A DNA stretch of 11,985 nt from Gammaproteobacteria bacterium UBA3532. GTDB lineage: Bacteria > Pseudomonadota > Gammaproteobacteria > Enterobacterales > UBA3532. The stretch covers positions 1-11,985 of the forward strand of contig DFOV01000047.1 in the NCBI GenBank assembly GCA_002376965.1, given 5' to 3'. Positions within the stretch are counted from its first letter, which is position 1. Every line of letters begins with the position of its first letter. The notes beneath the pieces were generated by a model. It had not been told where the DNA came from, made no database searches, and saw nothing but the letters and a program-made list of their open reading frames with translations. A program made the position numbers and the translations under genes. This document shows positions 1-7,847 of the stretch, one piece after another.

Positions 1-17
1 TGGTGGGGGGGGAGTAG

Positions 18-284
18 TTACAAGATAAGATTAATACCAGGGCTTTGGTTAAATGTGGCTTCACTAACGGCAACGTTATGATAGCCCAGCGCGATATGGT
101 TGAGTTGCCTACCTGGCCATTGACCGTGAGGGAGTTGGAAGGGGGTATTGGTCCAGGAATAGACGCAAACCTGTTGCCAAACGGCTTGATTATTAAAAAA
201 TACGGAAATGCCGTTATCTGCCCTTAACGTATGTGATAGGCATAGCATTGCCGCGAGCAATAATAACCCACGAATCCTAAGCAT
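18..284 (-). CDS. Small predicted secreted protein, possible starch-binding (CBM26-like) module
   Basis: This 88-residue protein begins with a basic start (MLRIRG) and a leucine/alanine-rich hydrophobic stretch to about residue 20, followed by LRA-D. That reads as a Sec signal peptide with cleavage near residue 22, so export is likely. The mature part carries ISVFFNN, then VYSW and GQWPG (about residues 26-56). This spacing of strand, YxW and WPG resembles CBM26-type starch-binding modules; the assignment is by eye only. Such modules usually go on to an IxFNNG-like strand and then to a catalytic or partner domain. Here the protein stops at GINLIL, so it may be a stand-alone module or the truncated front of a longer protein. 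An AGAGAG ribosome-binding site lies about 8 nt before the ATG at 282-284. It is transcribed in the same direction as valS but 294 bp beyond it, so it is probably a separate unit. An 8-base G run on the plus strand (5-12) follows the stop. Confidence 0.55.
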   Translation of the reverse strand: MLRIRGLLLLAAMLCLSHTLRADNGISVFFNNQAVWQQVCVYSWTNTPFQLPHGQWPGRQLNHIALGYHNVAVSEATFNQSPGINLIL

Positions 285-578
285 GTTGGTGTCTCTCTAG
301 CTTTTATTGGTATTTTACTATCAACATGGAAGGGCTATATGCTGCATTTCCATTGCCATGCGATGAGCCTCTAAGGGCATCTGGATAGTTCTTGTTCAAG
401 TTTGAAGGCTACCTAGATTGGTGTCTATTGTCCATGTGGTATTTAAGGGGGGCGCTAGGGGAGATGGGACAAGGAATTGCGTACTATAAGGATTTTGGTG
501 CGTCGCAATAGATGGTTGGAAACCACCAACGTCACGTCGAATTGTGACGGCGGGCGTTGGTGGTAGGTGAAATAGCAA
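285..578. other. Intergenic gap between valS and the small secreted-protein gene
   Basis: The 294 bp contain no convincing gene. The valS-proximal end holds the hairpin at 522-564. The rest probably carries the leader and promoter of the downstream minus-strand gene, but no -35/-10 pair stands out. One shorter imperfect inverted repeat of the form ATGGAA...TTCCAT lies near 326-353. Confidence 0.5.
522..564 (-). terminator. Hairpin just downstream of valS, possible terminator
   Basis: ACCACCAACG at 522-531 is the exact reverse complement of CGTTGGTGGT at 555-564. Inside it, CGTCAC (530-535) pairs with GTGACG (544-549), leaving a bulge of about 7 nt on one side and an 8-nt loop. The structure begins about 15 bp after the valS stop codon. 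In the valS direction the stem is followed by TTTCCAACC rather than a long T run, so it is at best a weak intrinsic terminator. It could instead be a 3'-end stabilising or processing structure, or a copy of a dispersed palindromic repeat. Confidence 0.4.
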
Positions 579-3413
579 CTAAAGCTTTTCGATTTCGACG
601 CGTTGGGTCTGCAGTTTATTTAATGCCATTTTGGCGTCCTGAAGCTTGGCCTTTTCTTTATCAACAACAGCGGCTGGTGCTTTATCAATAAAGTTGGGAT
701 TACCTAGCTTTCCTTCCAGGCGTTGACACTCTTTTTCTAGCTTACCTAGCTCTTTGTCCAGCCGAGCTAGCTCAGCTGACTTGTCAATTAAGCCTGCCAT
801 AGGCACTAGAACTTCCATCTCGCCAACAAGCGCCGTAGCTGAAGTTGGGGCTTCGTGATCCTGCTCTAACCAGCTAATGCTTTCCAGCCTTGCTAGCTTT
901 TTGATCAGGCTTTCAGAGCTAACAAACAGGTCTTTCTCATCCGCAGACCCGTTCTTCAAGAATACATCTAGCGGTTTGCCCGGAGCTATATTCATTTCTG
1001 CCCGGATGTTGCGCACCCCGACAATAACGCCTTTTAACCACTCCATGGCTTTTTCAGCGTCACTATCGATTTTATTGCTATCTGCAACAGGGTAGCCCTG
1101 AAGCATGATGGTTTCACCGCTTTGGCCAGCAAGAGGCGCTACGCGTTGCCAGATTTCTTCGGTAATGAAAGGCATCAGAGGGTGGAGTAGGCGCAATAAT
1201 GTTTCCAATACACAAACCAGTGTACGACGAGTGCCGCGCTTGGCTTCTTCGCTCATGCTTTCGTCATTCAGGTTGGCTTTCGCGGCTTCGATATACCAGG
1301 CACAGTATTCATTCCATGTGAAGTCGTAGAGCGTGTTTGATACTTGATCAAAGCGGTATTGAGCCACATATTGTTCAACCTGCTGCTCGGTGCGTTGCAG
1401 TTCTGAGATAATCCAGCGCTCAGCCAGGCCCAAGCTGACAGGTTCACCATTTTGGCCGCAGTCTTGCCCTTCCGTGTTGGCAAGTACAAATCCCGCCGCA
1501 GCATTCCACAACTTATTACAGAAATTGCGATAACCTTCAAGGCGCGACATATCAAATTTAATATCGCGTCCGTTTGAGGCCAGTGCGCAAAGCGTAAAGC
1601 GCAGGGCATCGGTTCCGTGTGGCGCAATACCATCTGGATATTGTTTACGCGTGGCTTTTTCGATCTTAGCCTGCATCTTAGGCTGCATCATGCCGCTGGT
1701 GCGCTTCTGTACCAGTGCTTCGAGATCGATACCATCGATAAGATCGAGCGGGTCGATCACATTGCCTTTCGATTTAGACATTTTATGACCCTGCTCATCG
1801 CGGATCAGACCGGTAACAAAAACTTTTTTGAACGGTACTTCGCCGGTGAATTTCAGGGTCATCATGATCATACGAGCAACCCAGAAGAAGATGATGTCAA
1901 AACCGGTGACTAACACATCGGTTGAGTGAAAATGTTCAAGCTCTTTGGTCTTTTCCGGCCAGCCAAGGGTTGAGAAAGTCCAGAGTGCTGATGAAAACCA
2001 GGTATCCAGTACGTCAGCATCCTGCTTAAGTGCCTTGTCTCCGAGCTGGTATTTGTCTCGAACTTCAGCTTCATCGCGTCCAACGTAGACATTGCCTTCG
2101 TCGTCATACCAAGCAGGAATTTGGTGTCCCCACCATAGCTGGCGTGATATGCACCAGTCTTTGATATCGCGCATCCAGGCAAAGTAGGTATTTTCCCACT
2201 GTTTGGGTACAAACTCGATATCCCCATCTTCAACCGCTTTAATGGCAGGTTCAGCCAGAGGAGCGATTCGAACATACCACTGGTCAGTTAAGAAGGGTTC
2301 GATAACCACACCAGAGCGATCGCCTCGGGGGACCATTAATTTATGATCTTTAATTTCATCCAGAAAACCCAGGGATTCAAAGTCTTCGACAATTTTCTTG
2401 CGCGCATCGAAACGGTCAAGTCCTGGGTAGCCTTCAGGTAGGTGGTTATCGAAGTCAGCCATTGGCTTGCCTTCGTAATCAAAAACCTGCGCTTTTTCGG
2501 CAATAGCGGCATTTTGATCTAATACATTGACCAAAGGGACATTTTGACGTTTGCCGACTTCATAGTCGTTAAAGTCATGTGCTGGCGTTATTTTTACGCA
2601 GCCTGTTCCAAACTCTTTATCAACATAGGTGTCGGCAACAATAGGGATGCGTCGATTAACCAGGGGTAAGGTGACAAACTTTCCTACCAGGGCTTGATAG
2701 CGCTCATCTTCAGGGTGGACCGCAACGGCCGTATCTCCGAGCATGGTTTCGGGGCGGGTGGTTGCGACCACTATGTAGTCTTTACCATCGAGGGTTAACG
2801 CGCCGTCGGCCAGAGGATAGCGAAAATGCCATAGGTGGCCAGACTCTTCTTTGTTTTCCACTTCAAGATCTGAAATAGCGGTGTGCAGCTTCGGATCCCA
2901 GTTTACCAAGCGCTTGCCGCGGTAGATTAAATCTTCATCATAAAGCTGAACGAAAACTTCCTTAACCGCATTCGATAAGCCGAGGTCCATGGTAAATCGC
3001 TCACGCGACCAGTCTACAGACGTACCTAAACGTCGTTGCTGGCGGGTAATGGTACCGCCCGATTCTTCCTTCCATTCCCAGACTTTATCGATGAAGGCTT
3101 CGCGGCCTAAATCATGCCGGTTTTGGCCTTTCGCCTGCAGCTGACGTTCAACCACCATTTGTGTCGCGATACCTGCGTGGTCAGTACCTGCTTGCCAAAG
3201 CGTATTATGGCCTTTCATGCGATGGTAGCGGATAAGAGCATCCATAATCGTTTGCTGGAAAGCATGTCCCATGTGTAGGCTACCAGTGACATTGGGTGGT
3301 GGAATCATGATGCAGTAGCCATCGCCTTCGCCAGAAGGAGAAAAGTAGCTTTGTTGTTCCCACTTGTCGTACCAGTGTTTTTCTATCGCATGAGGGTTGT
3401 ACTGTTTTTCCAT
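579..3413 (-). CDS. valS: Valine--tRNA ligase (ValRS)
   Basis: Cytoplasmic class I aminoacyl-tRNA synthetase that activates valine with ATP and transfers it to tRNA-Val; its CP1 domain hydrolyses mischarged threonyl-tRNA. The 944 residues match the usual length (E. coli about 951). The HIGH-type motif is [13 protein letters not shown] at residues 38-50. The editing domain shows [10 protein letters not shown] (218-227) and [12 protein letters not shown] (269-280). [16 protein letters not shown] (420-435) and the KMSKS loop [10 protein letters not shown] (542-551) complete the catalytic core. An anticodon-binding helical domain follows, and the last roughly 80 residues are a charged Lys/Glu/Leu coiled coil, the ValRS tRNA-binding arm. 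The ATG at 3411-3413 is preceded by an AAGAAGAG ribosome-binding site. It is the last gene of the pepA-holC-valS cluster. The 91-bp gap after holC and a possible extended -10 there suggest it can also be transcribed on its own. Confidence 0.99.
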   Translation of the reverse strand: MEKQYNPHAIEKHWYDKWEQQSYFSPSGEGDGYCIMIPPPNVTGSLHMGHAFQQTIMDALIRYHRMKGHNTLWQAGTDHAGIATQMVVERQLQAKGQNRHDLGREAFIDKVWEWKEESGGTITRQQRRLGTSVDWSRERFTMDLGLSNAVKEVFVQLYDEDLIYRGKRLVNWDPKLHTAISDLEVENKEESGHLWHFRYPLADGALTLDGKDYIVVATTRPETMLGDTAVAVHPEDERYQALVGKFVTLPLVNRRIPIVADTYVDKEFGTGCVKITPAHDFNDYEVGKRQNVPLVNVLDQNAAIAEKAQVFDYEGKPMADFDNHLPEGYPGLDRFDARKKIVEDFESLGFLDEIKDHKLMVPRGDRSGVVIEPFLTDQWYVRIAPLAEPAIKAVEDGDIEFVPKQWENTYFAWMRDIKDWCISRQLWWGHQIPAWYDDEGNVYVGRDEAEVRDKYQLGDKALKQDADVLDTWFSSALWTFSTLGWPEKTKELEHFHSTDVLVTGFDIIFFWVARMIMMTLKFTGEVPFKKVFVTGLIRDEQGHKMSKSKGNVIDPLDLIDGIDLEALVQKRTSGMMQPKMQAKIEKATRKQYPDGIAPHGTDALRFTLCALASNGRDIKFDMSRLEGYRNFCNKLWNAAAGFVLANTEGQDCGQNGEPVSLGLAERWIISELQRTEQQVEQYVAQYRFDQVSNTLYDFTWNEYCAWYIEAAKANLNDESMSEEAKRGTRRTLVCVLETLLRLLHPLMPFITEEIWQRVAPLAGQSGETIMLQGYPVADSNKIDSDAEKAMEWLKGVIVGVRNIRAEMNIAPGKPLDVFLKNGSADEKDLFVSSESLIKKLARLESISWLEQDHEAPTSATALVGEMEVLVPMAGLIDKSAELARLDKELGKLEKECQRLEGKLGNPNFIDKAPAAVVDKEKAKLQDAKMALNKLQTQRVEIEKL

Positions 3414-3462
3414 GGTGCTCTTCTTACAATTGAACGTTGATCGTAGCTAAAAATTTGGGCGC

Positions 3463-3471
3463 ATTGTAGCA
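3463..3471 (-). promoter_or_regulatory. Candidate extended -10 promoter for valS
   Basis: In the 91-bp gap between holC and valS, the minus strand reads TGC-TACAAT, matching an extended -10 element (TGN plus a TATAAT-like hexamer). There is no good -35 at 17 bp, which extended -10 promoters can tolerate. A start about 7 bp downstream would give a leader of roughly 43 nt carrying the valS ribosome-binding site. This is by-eye motif evidence only. Confidence 0.3.
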
Positions 3472-3504
3472 TACTTCGAAAGCATAGGTAGCTGCGATCG
3501 AAGG

Positions 3505-3960
3505 CTAAGACTCGGTGCTGAATTGACCCAAGAAATCTTGGAATGAGAGGGTTTGAGGTGGAATGCCCTGTTGACGGTAGCCTTTGAAGCGCTGACGCGC
3601 GATTTCCTTTAATTGATCATCCGCCGGGACTAAATCGATGACTCGCTGGTAGCGCTGCACTTGCTCTGGAAGCGCGGTCTGTTCGGTCATGTGAATAAGC
3701 GTGTGAAAGCGCCGAGCTGGTGTTGACCAGGCTATTTGAACTGGTGGAGGAGGTTGAATCGGTTCATCTATCAGGTTGTGTGGAATAAAGGCTTCTAGAT
3801 CAAAGGTCCATAGCCTTTCATCCATGGATTTTGCCTGCTCGTTCGAGTCCATCAAAACTACTTGCGAGGTTTTGAGCGTATATAGCCCATCTATCATCCG
3901 ACACACCTGATCTTGAGTGTCGGATGATGGGTCTAAAATAACAAAGATGACCTCAGTCAA
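3505..3960 (-). CDS. holC: DNA polymerase III chi subunit (HolC)
   Basis: HolC is the chi subunit of the DNA polymerase III clamp-loader complex; in E. coli it pairs with psi (HolD) and contacts single-strand-binding protein on the lagging strand. The 151 residues compare with 147 in E. coli. Family hallmarks are the N-terminal strand EVIFVILD, a mid-protein DERLWTFDLEAFIPHNL segment (E. coli has LDEALWARPAESFVPHNL), PVQIAW, and VIDLVPADDQLKEIARQRFKGYRQQG near the C-terminus. Translation appears to start at the TTG at 3958-3960, directly abutting the pepA TAA stop. The N-terminus then lines up with E. coli HolC, an AAGAGAG Shine-Dalgarno lies 7 nt upstream inside the last pepA codons, and the next in-frame ATG (residue 22) would remove the first strand. 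The abutting stop and start suggest translational coupling to pepA. Confidence 0.95.
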   Translation of the reverse strand: MTEVIFVILDPSSDTQDQVCRMIDGLYTLKTSQVVLMDSNEQAKSMDERLWTFDLEAFIPHNLIDEPIQPPPPVQIAWSTPARRFHTLIHMTEQTALPEQVQRYQRVIDLVPADDQLKEIARQRFKGYRQQGIPPQTLSFQDFLGQFSTES

Positions 3961-5466
3961 TTAATCGCTCTCTTGATGTTTTATGCGATCTAAAACGTAT
4001 TGCGAGAGAAGCGGAACAGGTCGACCGGTTGCACCTTTATCTTTACCGGATTTCCAGGCAACGCCAGCTATGTCTAAATGTGCCCAGTGGTATTTTTTGG
4101 TGAAACGAGACAGGAAGCATCCTGCGGTAATAGTGCCAGCGGGGCGACCGCCGATATTCGCTATATCTGCAAAGTTAGAATCCAATTGCTTCTGGTATTC
4201 ATCTGCCATTGGCAGCCGCCAAGAGCGGTCAACCGATTCTTCTCCGGCATTGAGTAAATCATGCGCTAGAGGGTTATGGTTGCTGATCAGTCCGCTGATA
4301 TGATGGCCCAAAGCAATGATGCAAGCGCCGGTAAGCGTAGCAATATCAATAACCACATCCGGATCAAAGCGCTCAACATAAGTAAGCGCATCACACAGCA
4401 CCAAGCGTCCCTCGGCATCGGTATTCAATATTTCAATGGTTTGGCCGGATAGTGAAGTGACAACATCACCTGGACGTGTGGCATGAGCACTCGGCATGTT
4501 TTCTGCGCTGATTACAACACCGATAACGTTGTATGGTACTTCTAATTCAGCAAGTGTTTTCATCGTACCCATCACGCTGGCAGCGCCACACATATCAAAT
4601 TTCATTTCGTCCATCGCTTCGCCTGGCTTTAGCGAAATGCCACCTGTGTCAAAGGTTATTCCTTTGCCAACAAAAACAACGGGTTTTTGACTTTCTTCGC
4701 CGCCATTGTATTTGAGGATAATCATTTTACCTGGTTGATCTGAGCCACGGGAAACCGACATAAAAGCGCCCATGCCCATTTCATCCAGCTCAGATTCGTC
4801 GAACACCTCGCAGTGAAGGCTGTCATGATGTGCGGCTAACTCTTCGGCTTGTTGAGCCAGATACGTTGGGTTGCATATGTTTCCAGGTAAGTTGCCTAGA
4901 TCCTTACAAAATGCCTGGCCGGATGCTATCGCTAATCCTTCTAAAACTGCCTGCTCGCCGTCTGGAAGATCGCGACGGCTTTTAACATCAAGTGTCAGCT
5001 TACGCAAAGGCCGACGTAAAGGGTCTTTTTTGCTTTTTAGCTGATCAAAACGATAGAGGCACTCATTCGCAGCTTCTACTGCATGGCGAACTTTCCACGG
5101 AATTTCACGGCCACGGACACTCAGTTCAGTTAGGTAGCTAACGGCTTCCATAGAGCCAGTATCGTTGAGCATGTGGATTGAGTTCGCGATAATGGAACGA
5201 TATTGCTTATCGTCCAACTCACGTTCACGGCCGCAACCGACTAGAAGAACCCGATCACATAGTGTATTTGGAATATTGTGTAAAAGGAGAGTCTGCCCGA
5301 CCTTCCCTTCAAGATCGCCACGACGAATGATATTGCTAATAAAGCCTCCGCTAATCCGATCGAGGTGCTCGGCCATGGGAGACATGCGGCGCGGTTCATA
5401 TACGCCAACGACTACACAGGCCGTTCGCTGCTTTTCAGGGCTGCCGCTTTTTACATTAAACTCCAT
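3961..5466 (-). CDS. pepA: Leucyl (M17) aminopeptidase PepA
   Basis: Cytoplasmic M17 metallo-aminopeptidase that removes N-terminal residues, preferring leucine-like ones, using two divalent metal ions. The 501 residues match the family (E. coli PepA 503). The N-terminal domain (to about residue 165) is the regulatory/DNA-contacting domain; the C-terminal domain is catalytic. Metal and active-site residues are in place: K268 and D273 ([10 protein letters not shown]), K280, D291, and D350, E352 and R354 in the signature NTDAEGRL, each offset by two from E. coli numbering. In E. coli, PepA also binds DNA in cer/XerCD recombination and carAB control; whether that applies here cannot be seen. The ATG at 5464-5466 has a strong AAAGGAG ribosome-binding site 6 nt upstream. 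It leads the pepA-holC-valS cluster and is divergent from lptF. Confidence 0.98.
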   Translation of the reverse strand: MEFNVKSGSPEKQRTACVVVGVYEPRRMSPMAEHLDRISGGFISNIIRRGDLEGKVGQTLLLHNIPNTLCDRVLLVGCGRERELDDKQYRSIIANSIHMLNDTGSMEAVSYLTELSVRGREIPWKVRHAVEAANECLYRFDQLKSKKDPLRRPLRKLTLDVKSRRDLPDGEQAVLEGLAIASGQAFCKDLGNLPGNICNPTYLAQQAEELAAHHDSLHCEVFDESELDEMGMGAFMSVSRGSDQPGKMIILKYNGGEESQKPVVFVGKGITFDTGGISLKPGEAMDEMKFDMCGAASVMGTMKTLAELEVPYNVIGVVISAENMPSAHATRPGDVVTSLSGQTIEILNTDAEGRLVLCDALTYVERFDPDVVIDIATLTGACIIALGHHISGLISNHNPLAHDLLNAGEESVDRSWRLPMADEYQKQLDSNFADIANIGGRPAGTITAGCFLSRFTKKYHWAHLDIAGVAWKSGKDKGATGRPVPLLSQYVLDRIKHQESD

Positions 5467-5651
5467 CAGGGACTCCTTTTGGTTTATACTGATGCCGCTT
5501 TGCTAATCCATGCTAATGCATGGACAAGACATAGCTATTTATCACGAAACATGAATAAGCATCGTAATTATTATTTGGACGCATTCCGAAAATATAGAAC
5601 ATTTTTCTACAAAATTATAGTTTTTCGCGATTTTTCTCTAAGAGGCAATTC
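5467..5651. promoter_or_regulatory. Divergent promoter region between pepA and lptF
   Basis: This 185-bp gap must drive pepA leftward and lptFG rightward. The lptF-proximal half is very AT-rich and contains TATAGT at 5616-5621, a plausible -10 for lptF though without a convincing -35. The pepA-proximal half holds the dyad at 5507-5524. On the minus strand TTGTCC (5522-5527) and TAGCAA (5500-5505) could form a weak -35/-10 pair with a 16-bp spacer spanning the dyad. None of these boxes is strong, so positions are provisional. Confidence 0.45.
5507..5524. promoter_or_regulatory. 18-bp perfect dyad, candidate operator upstream of pepA
   Basis: TCCATGC-TAAT-GCATGGA has two 7-bp arms that are exact reverse complements, separated by 4 bp. 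It lies about 40 bp upstream of the pepA start codon, where an operator could overlap the promoter. It also overlaps a 10-bp tandem near-repeat, TGCTAATCCA then TGCTAATGCA (5501-5520). The size and symmetry fit a dimeric transcription-factor site. No regulator is identified. Confidence 0.35.
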
Positions 5652-6743
5652 TTGATATTTTTTCGTTACTTAACTTCTTCAGTGCTTCGTTACCAGATTG
5701 TCGTGGTTATGATCCTGCTGCTGGTCTTTGTCACCAATAAGTTCGCGCGTTTCTTGGCCGCCGCAGCTACCGGTGAGTTGCCGGGCGATGTTGTTATTAG
5801 CTTTTTGCTATTTTATTTACCTTATTTAATCAGTGTGTTACTTCCGTTGAGCCTGTTTATTGGTATATTGCTGGCATTGGGACGCTTTTATGCCGAACAA
5901 GAGTTAGTATCTATGCAATTCAGTGGGGTCGGTCTTCTTAAAGTGATTAAGTACCTGATGCCAACAGCTGTATTTTTATCGTTGGTAACCGGCTGGTTTT
6001 CAATGCATTTAGCGCCGGTTGGCTTTCTTAATGAATTTAAATTAAAACAAGAGCTAAAAGCACGATCTGATATCTATCAGTTAGAGCCAGGGCAGTTTGA
6101 GCGCCTAGGGCCAGTCATGGTTTTTGCCTCAAAGGATACCAACGGCGAACTGGGGCCGGTCTTTGTCGCCGAAGAAAGTACGATTGAACAAGGAGGCCAT
6201 GCAGTAATGTTTGCCAGACAGGCTGCTAAGCGCCATCCCGCCGACTGGCAGGAAACAGAGTATATGGCGCTAAGTAATGGTGTCCGTTATGAAAGCTTTG
6301 AAAGCGAGCAGCGCTTCTCGATTACCGAATATGATGAATATGGCTTAATGATTAGAAGTAAAAATGTCGAACCTAAACGTCAGAAACTGGAGTCGCTCCC
6401 AATTGCAGAGCTGTGGGGCGTTGATGACCCTGAATATCAAGCTGAACTGCAATGGCGATTGGCTTTACCGGTACAAACACTATTAGCTGCCATTCTAGCT
6501 GTCTTTGTTGCCAAAGTGGCTCCTCGACAAGGAAAATACGCCAAACTGTTACCGGGAATATCGATGTACTTACTGTACTTTGCATTGCTAACAACGGCTC
6601 GTAATCAGGTAGAAGATGGCGCACTACCACCTATGCCTGGGCTATGGTCCATTCACGCCATATCAGCGACCATAATTTTTATCTATATTCTCAGGCAAAC
6701 CAGTGGATATCCCTTCAGAAAGCGGAAGGTGCTAGTGTCATGA
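5652..6743 (+). CDS. lptF: LPS export ABC transporter permease LptF
   Basis: Inner-membrane permease of the LptB2FG transporter, which extracts lipopolysaccharide from the inner membrane and pushes it through LptC and LptA to the outer membrane. The 363 residues (E. coli 366) follow the LptF plan: N-terminal helices at about 14-34, 52-77 and 100-120, a periplasmic beta-jellyroll at about 130-265, and C-terminal helices at about 268-290, 298-316 and 331-348. Conserved-looking stretches include LPLSLFIGILLALGRFYAEQE after helix 2 and APRQGKYAKLLPG between helices 4 and 5. The start is a TTG at 5652-5654: MIFFRYL aligns with E. coli MIIIRYL, and an AAGAGG ribosome-binding site lies 6 nt upstream. 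The stop overlaps the lptG start (ATGA). It is transcribed divergently from pepA, as in many gammaproteobacteria. Confidence 0.96.
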   Translation: MIFFRYLTSSVLRYQIVVVMILLLVFVTNKFARFLAAAATGELPGDVVISFLLFYLPYLISVLLPLSLFIGILLALGRFYAEQELVSMQFSGVGLLKVIKYLMPTAVFLSLVTGWFSMHLAPVGFLNEFKLKQELKARSDIYQLEPGQFERLGPVMVFASKDTNGELGPVFVAEESTIEQGGHAVMFARQAAKRHPADWQETEYMALSNGVRYESFESEQRFSITEYDEYGLMIRSKNVEPKRQKLESLPIAELWGVDDPEYQAELQWRLALPVQTLLAAILAVFVAKVAPRQGKYAKLLPGISMYLLYFALLTTARNQVEDGALPPMPGLWSIHAISATIIFIYILRQTSGYPFRKRKVLVS

Positions 6744-7813
6744 TGAATCAAGTTGATCGCTATTTAGGTCAAACCTTAGTCAATGGTACATTCACGGTCT
6801 TAACCGCGCTAATGTCTCTGCACTATATCTTCGGCCTGGTAGAGCAAATGCGTAGTGTTGGCAAAGGAGACTATCAACTCCCTGATGCTGCCTGGTTTAT
6901 GTTGCTGGATTTGCCGCAAGCACTGGTTGAGATATTTCCGATGGCGATGTTGCTGGGTGCACTGTTGAGTATTGGTAATCTGGCTACCCAGTCTGAGCTG
7001 GTTGTATTGCGCGCAGCGGGGATGTCTGTTTCACGCATTGTTGTTGGAGTGGTGAAAACCGGATTGGTTTTGGCGGTTGCTATATTTATCCTGGGAGAGA
7101 GTATTGCGCCAAAATTAAAGAATCAGGCTGAGATCTATCGAGCGGAGAAGATGAGTAGCGGTAAGGTTTCGAAGTCCAAAGAGTCACTATGGGCTAGAGA
7201 CGGGAATCACATTGTTTACATCAGGTCCGTTTTGTCACAAGACTATCTGGAAGGTGTGGTTATATATGATGTGGCTGCTAATCAACTTAGTTTGAATCGC
7301 ATTATTGAAGCCAAGCGCGCTCGTTTTAATGATAAAGGCGTATGGAGCCTTAAAGATGCGACAATTATTACTTTTAACGATGAGCAAATAGTACGTGAAG
7401 AAAAGAGTGAACTTAGCTGGTCGTCTTTGCTTAGTGCTTCACAATTAAGTCTGCTAACCATCGAGCCAGAAGAGCTTGATCTGGCAGAACTGACCGACTA
7501 TAGAAAGTATCTGGAAAACAGCGGTATAGATTCATCGAAGCAAGACCTGGTTTTTTGGAATAAAGTCTTGCAGCCCGTGTCCTCGATTACCATGCTGTTG
7601 CTATCCATGGGCTTTATCTTTGGCCCGTTGCGTAGTGGGAATTTTGGATTGCGCTTAGTGGTTGGGGTGATAGCTGGGTTTTTATTCTATCTGAGTAACA
7701 AAATGTTTGGGCCGGTAACCTTGGTTTACAACGTTCCAGCGTTTATTGGCGCCGCTGCACCAATTGGGTTGGCGTTGTTGTTAAGCGCTATGCTATACAG
7801 GAAAGCAGGCTGA
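6740..7813 (+). CDS. lptG: LPS export ABC transporter permease LptG
   Basis: Partner permease of LptF in the LptB2FG lipopolysaccharide extractor. The 357-residue protein (E. coli 360) starts MMNQVDRYLGQTL, matching the LptG N-terminus (VLDRYIGKT in E. coli). Other family stretches are FPMAMLLGALLSIGNLATQSELVVLRAAGMS (about 66-96 as two adjoining blocks), LWARDGNHIVYI (150-161) and the C-terminal FIFGPLRSGNFGLR followed by MFGPVTLVYN. Three helices flank each side of a periplasmic jellyroll. The reading frame is open upstream to 6644, but that part lies inside lptF. The ATG at 6740-6742 overlaps the lptF TGA by 4 bp and has a GGAAGGTG ribosome-binding site about 9 nt upstream, so it is preferred. 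A second ATG follows immediately at 6743. Confidence 0.97.
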   Translation: MMNQVDRYLGQTLVNGTFTVLTALMSLHYIFGLVEQMRSVGKGDYQLPDAAWFMLLDLPQALVEIFPMAMLLGALLSIGNLATQSELVVLRAAGMSVSRIVVGVVKTGLVLAVAIFILGESIAPKLKNQAEIYRAEKMSSGKVSKSKESLWARDGNHIVYIRSVLSQDYLEGVVIYDVAANQLSLNRIIEAKRARFNDKGVWSLKDATIITFNDEQIVREEKSELSWSSLLSASQLSLLTIEPEELDLAELTDYRKYLENSGIDSSKQDLVFWNKVLQPVSSITMLLLSMGFIFGPLRSGNFGLRLVVGVIAGFLFYLSNKMFGPVTLVYNVPAFIGAAAPIGLALLLSAMLYRKAG

Positions 7814-7844
7814 AGATAAATAGTCTCTAATTGAAGATAAATAG
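7811..7844. repeat. 13-bp direct repeat spanning the lptG stop codon
   Basis: TGAAGATAAATAG occurs at 7811-7823, where its first three bases are the lptG stop, and again exactly at 7832-7844. The copies are 21 bp apart and fill the 34-bp gap between the convergent lptG and DUF2971 genes. This looks like a short tandem duplication. No hairpin terminator is visible in the gap. Confidence 0.75.
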
Positions 7845-7847
7845 GGC

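Noticed and set aside
396..578. Minus-strand open frame of 60 codons directly after valS
   Set aside because: It would start at a TTG abutting the valS stop with no ribosome-binding site, has a proline-rich composition unlike a folded protein, and runs through the valS-distal hairpin.
1268..1913. Several open frames of about 100-120 codons inside valS on both strands
   Set aside because: They overlap strongly conserved ValRS coding sequence, lack ribosome-binding sites, and their products resemble nothing.
5595..5609. TAGAA-CATTT-TTCTA dyad near the lptF promoter
   Set aside because: The arms are only 5 bp in very AT-rich DNA, so a chance match is likely.
6644..6739. Upstream extension of the lptG reading frame
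   Set aside because: It lies entirely inside lptF, adds 32 residues absent from LptG homologues, and the ATGA overlap with a ribosome-binding site gives a better start at 6740.
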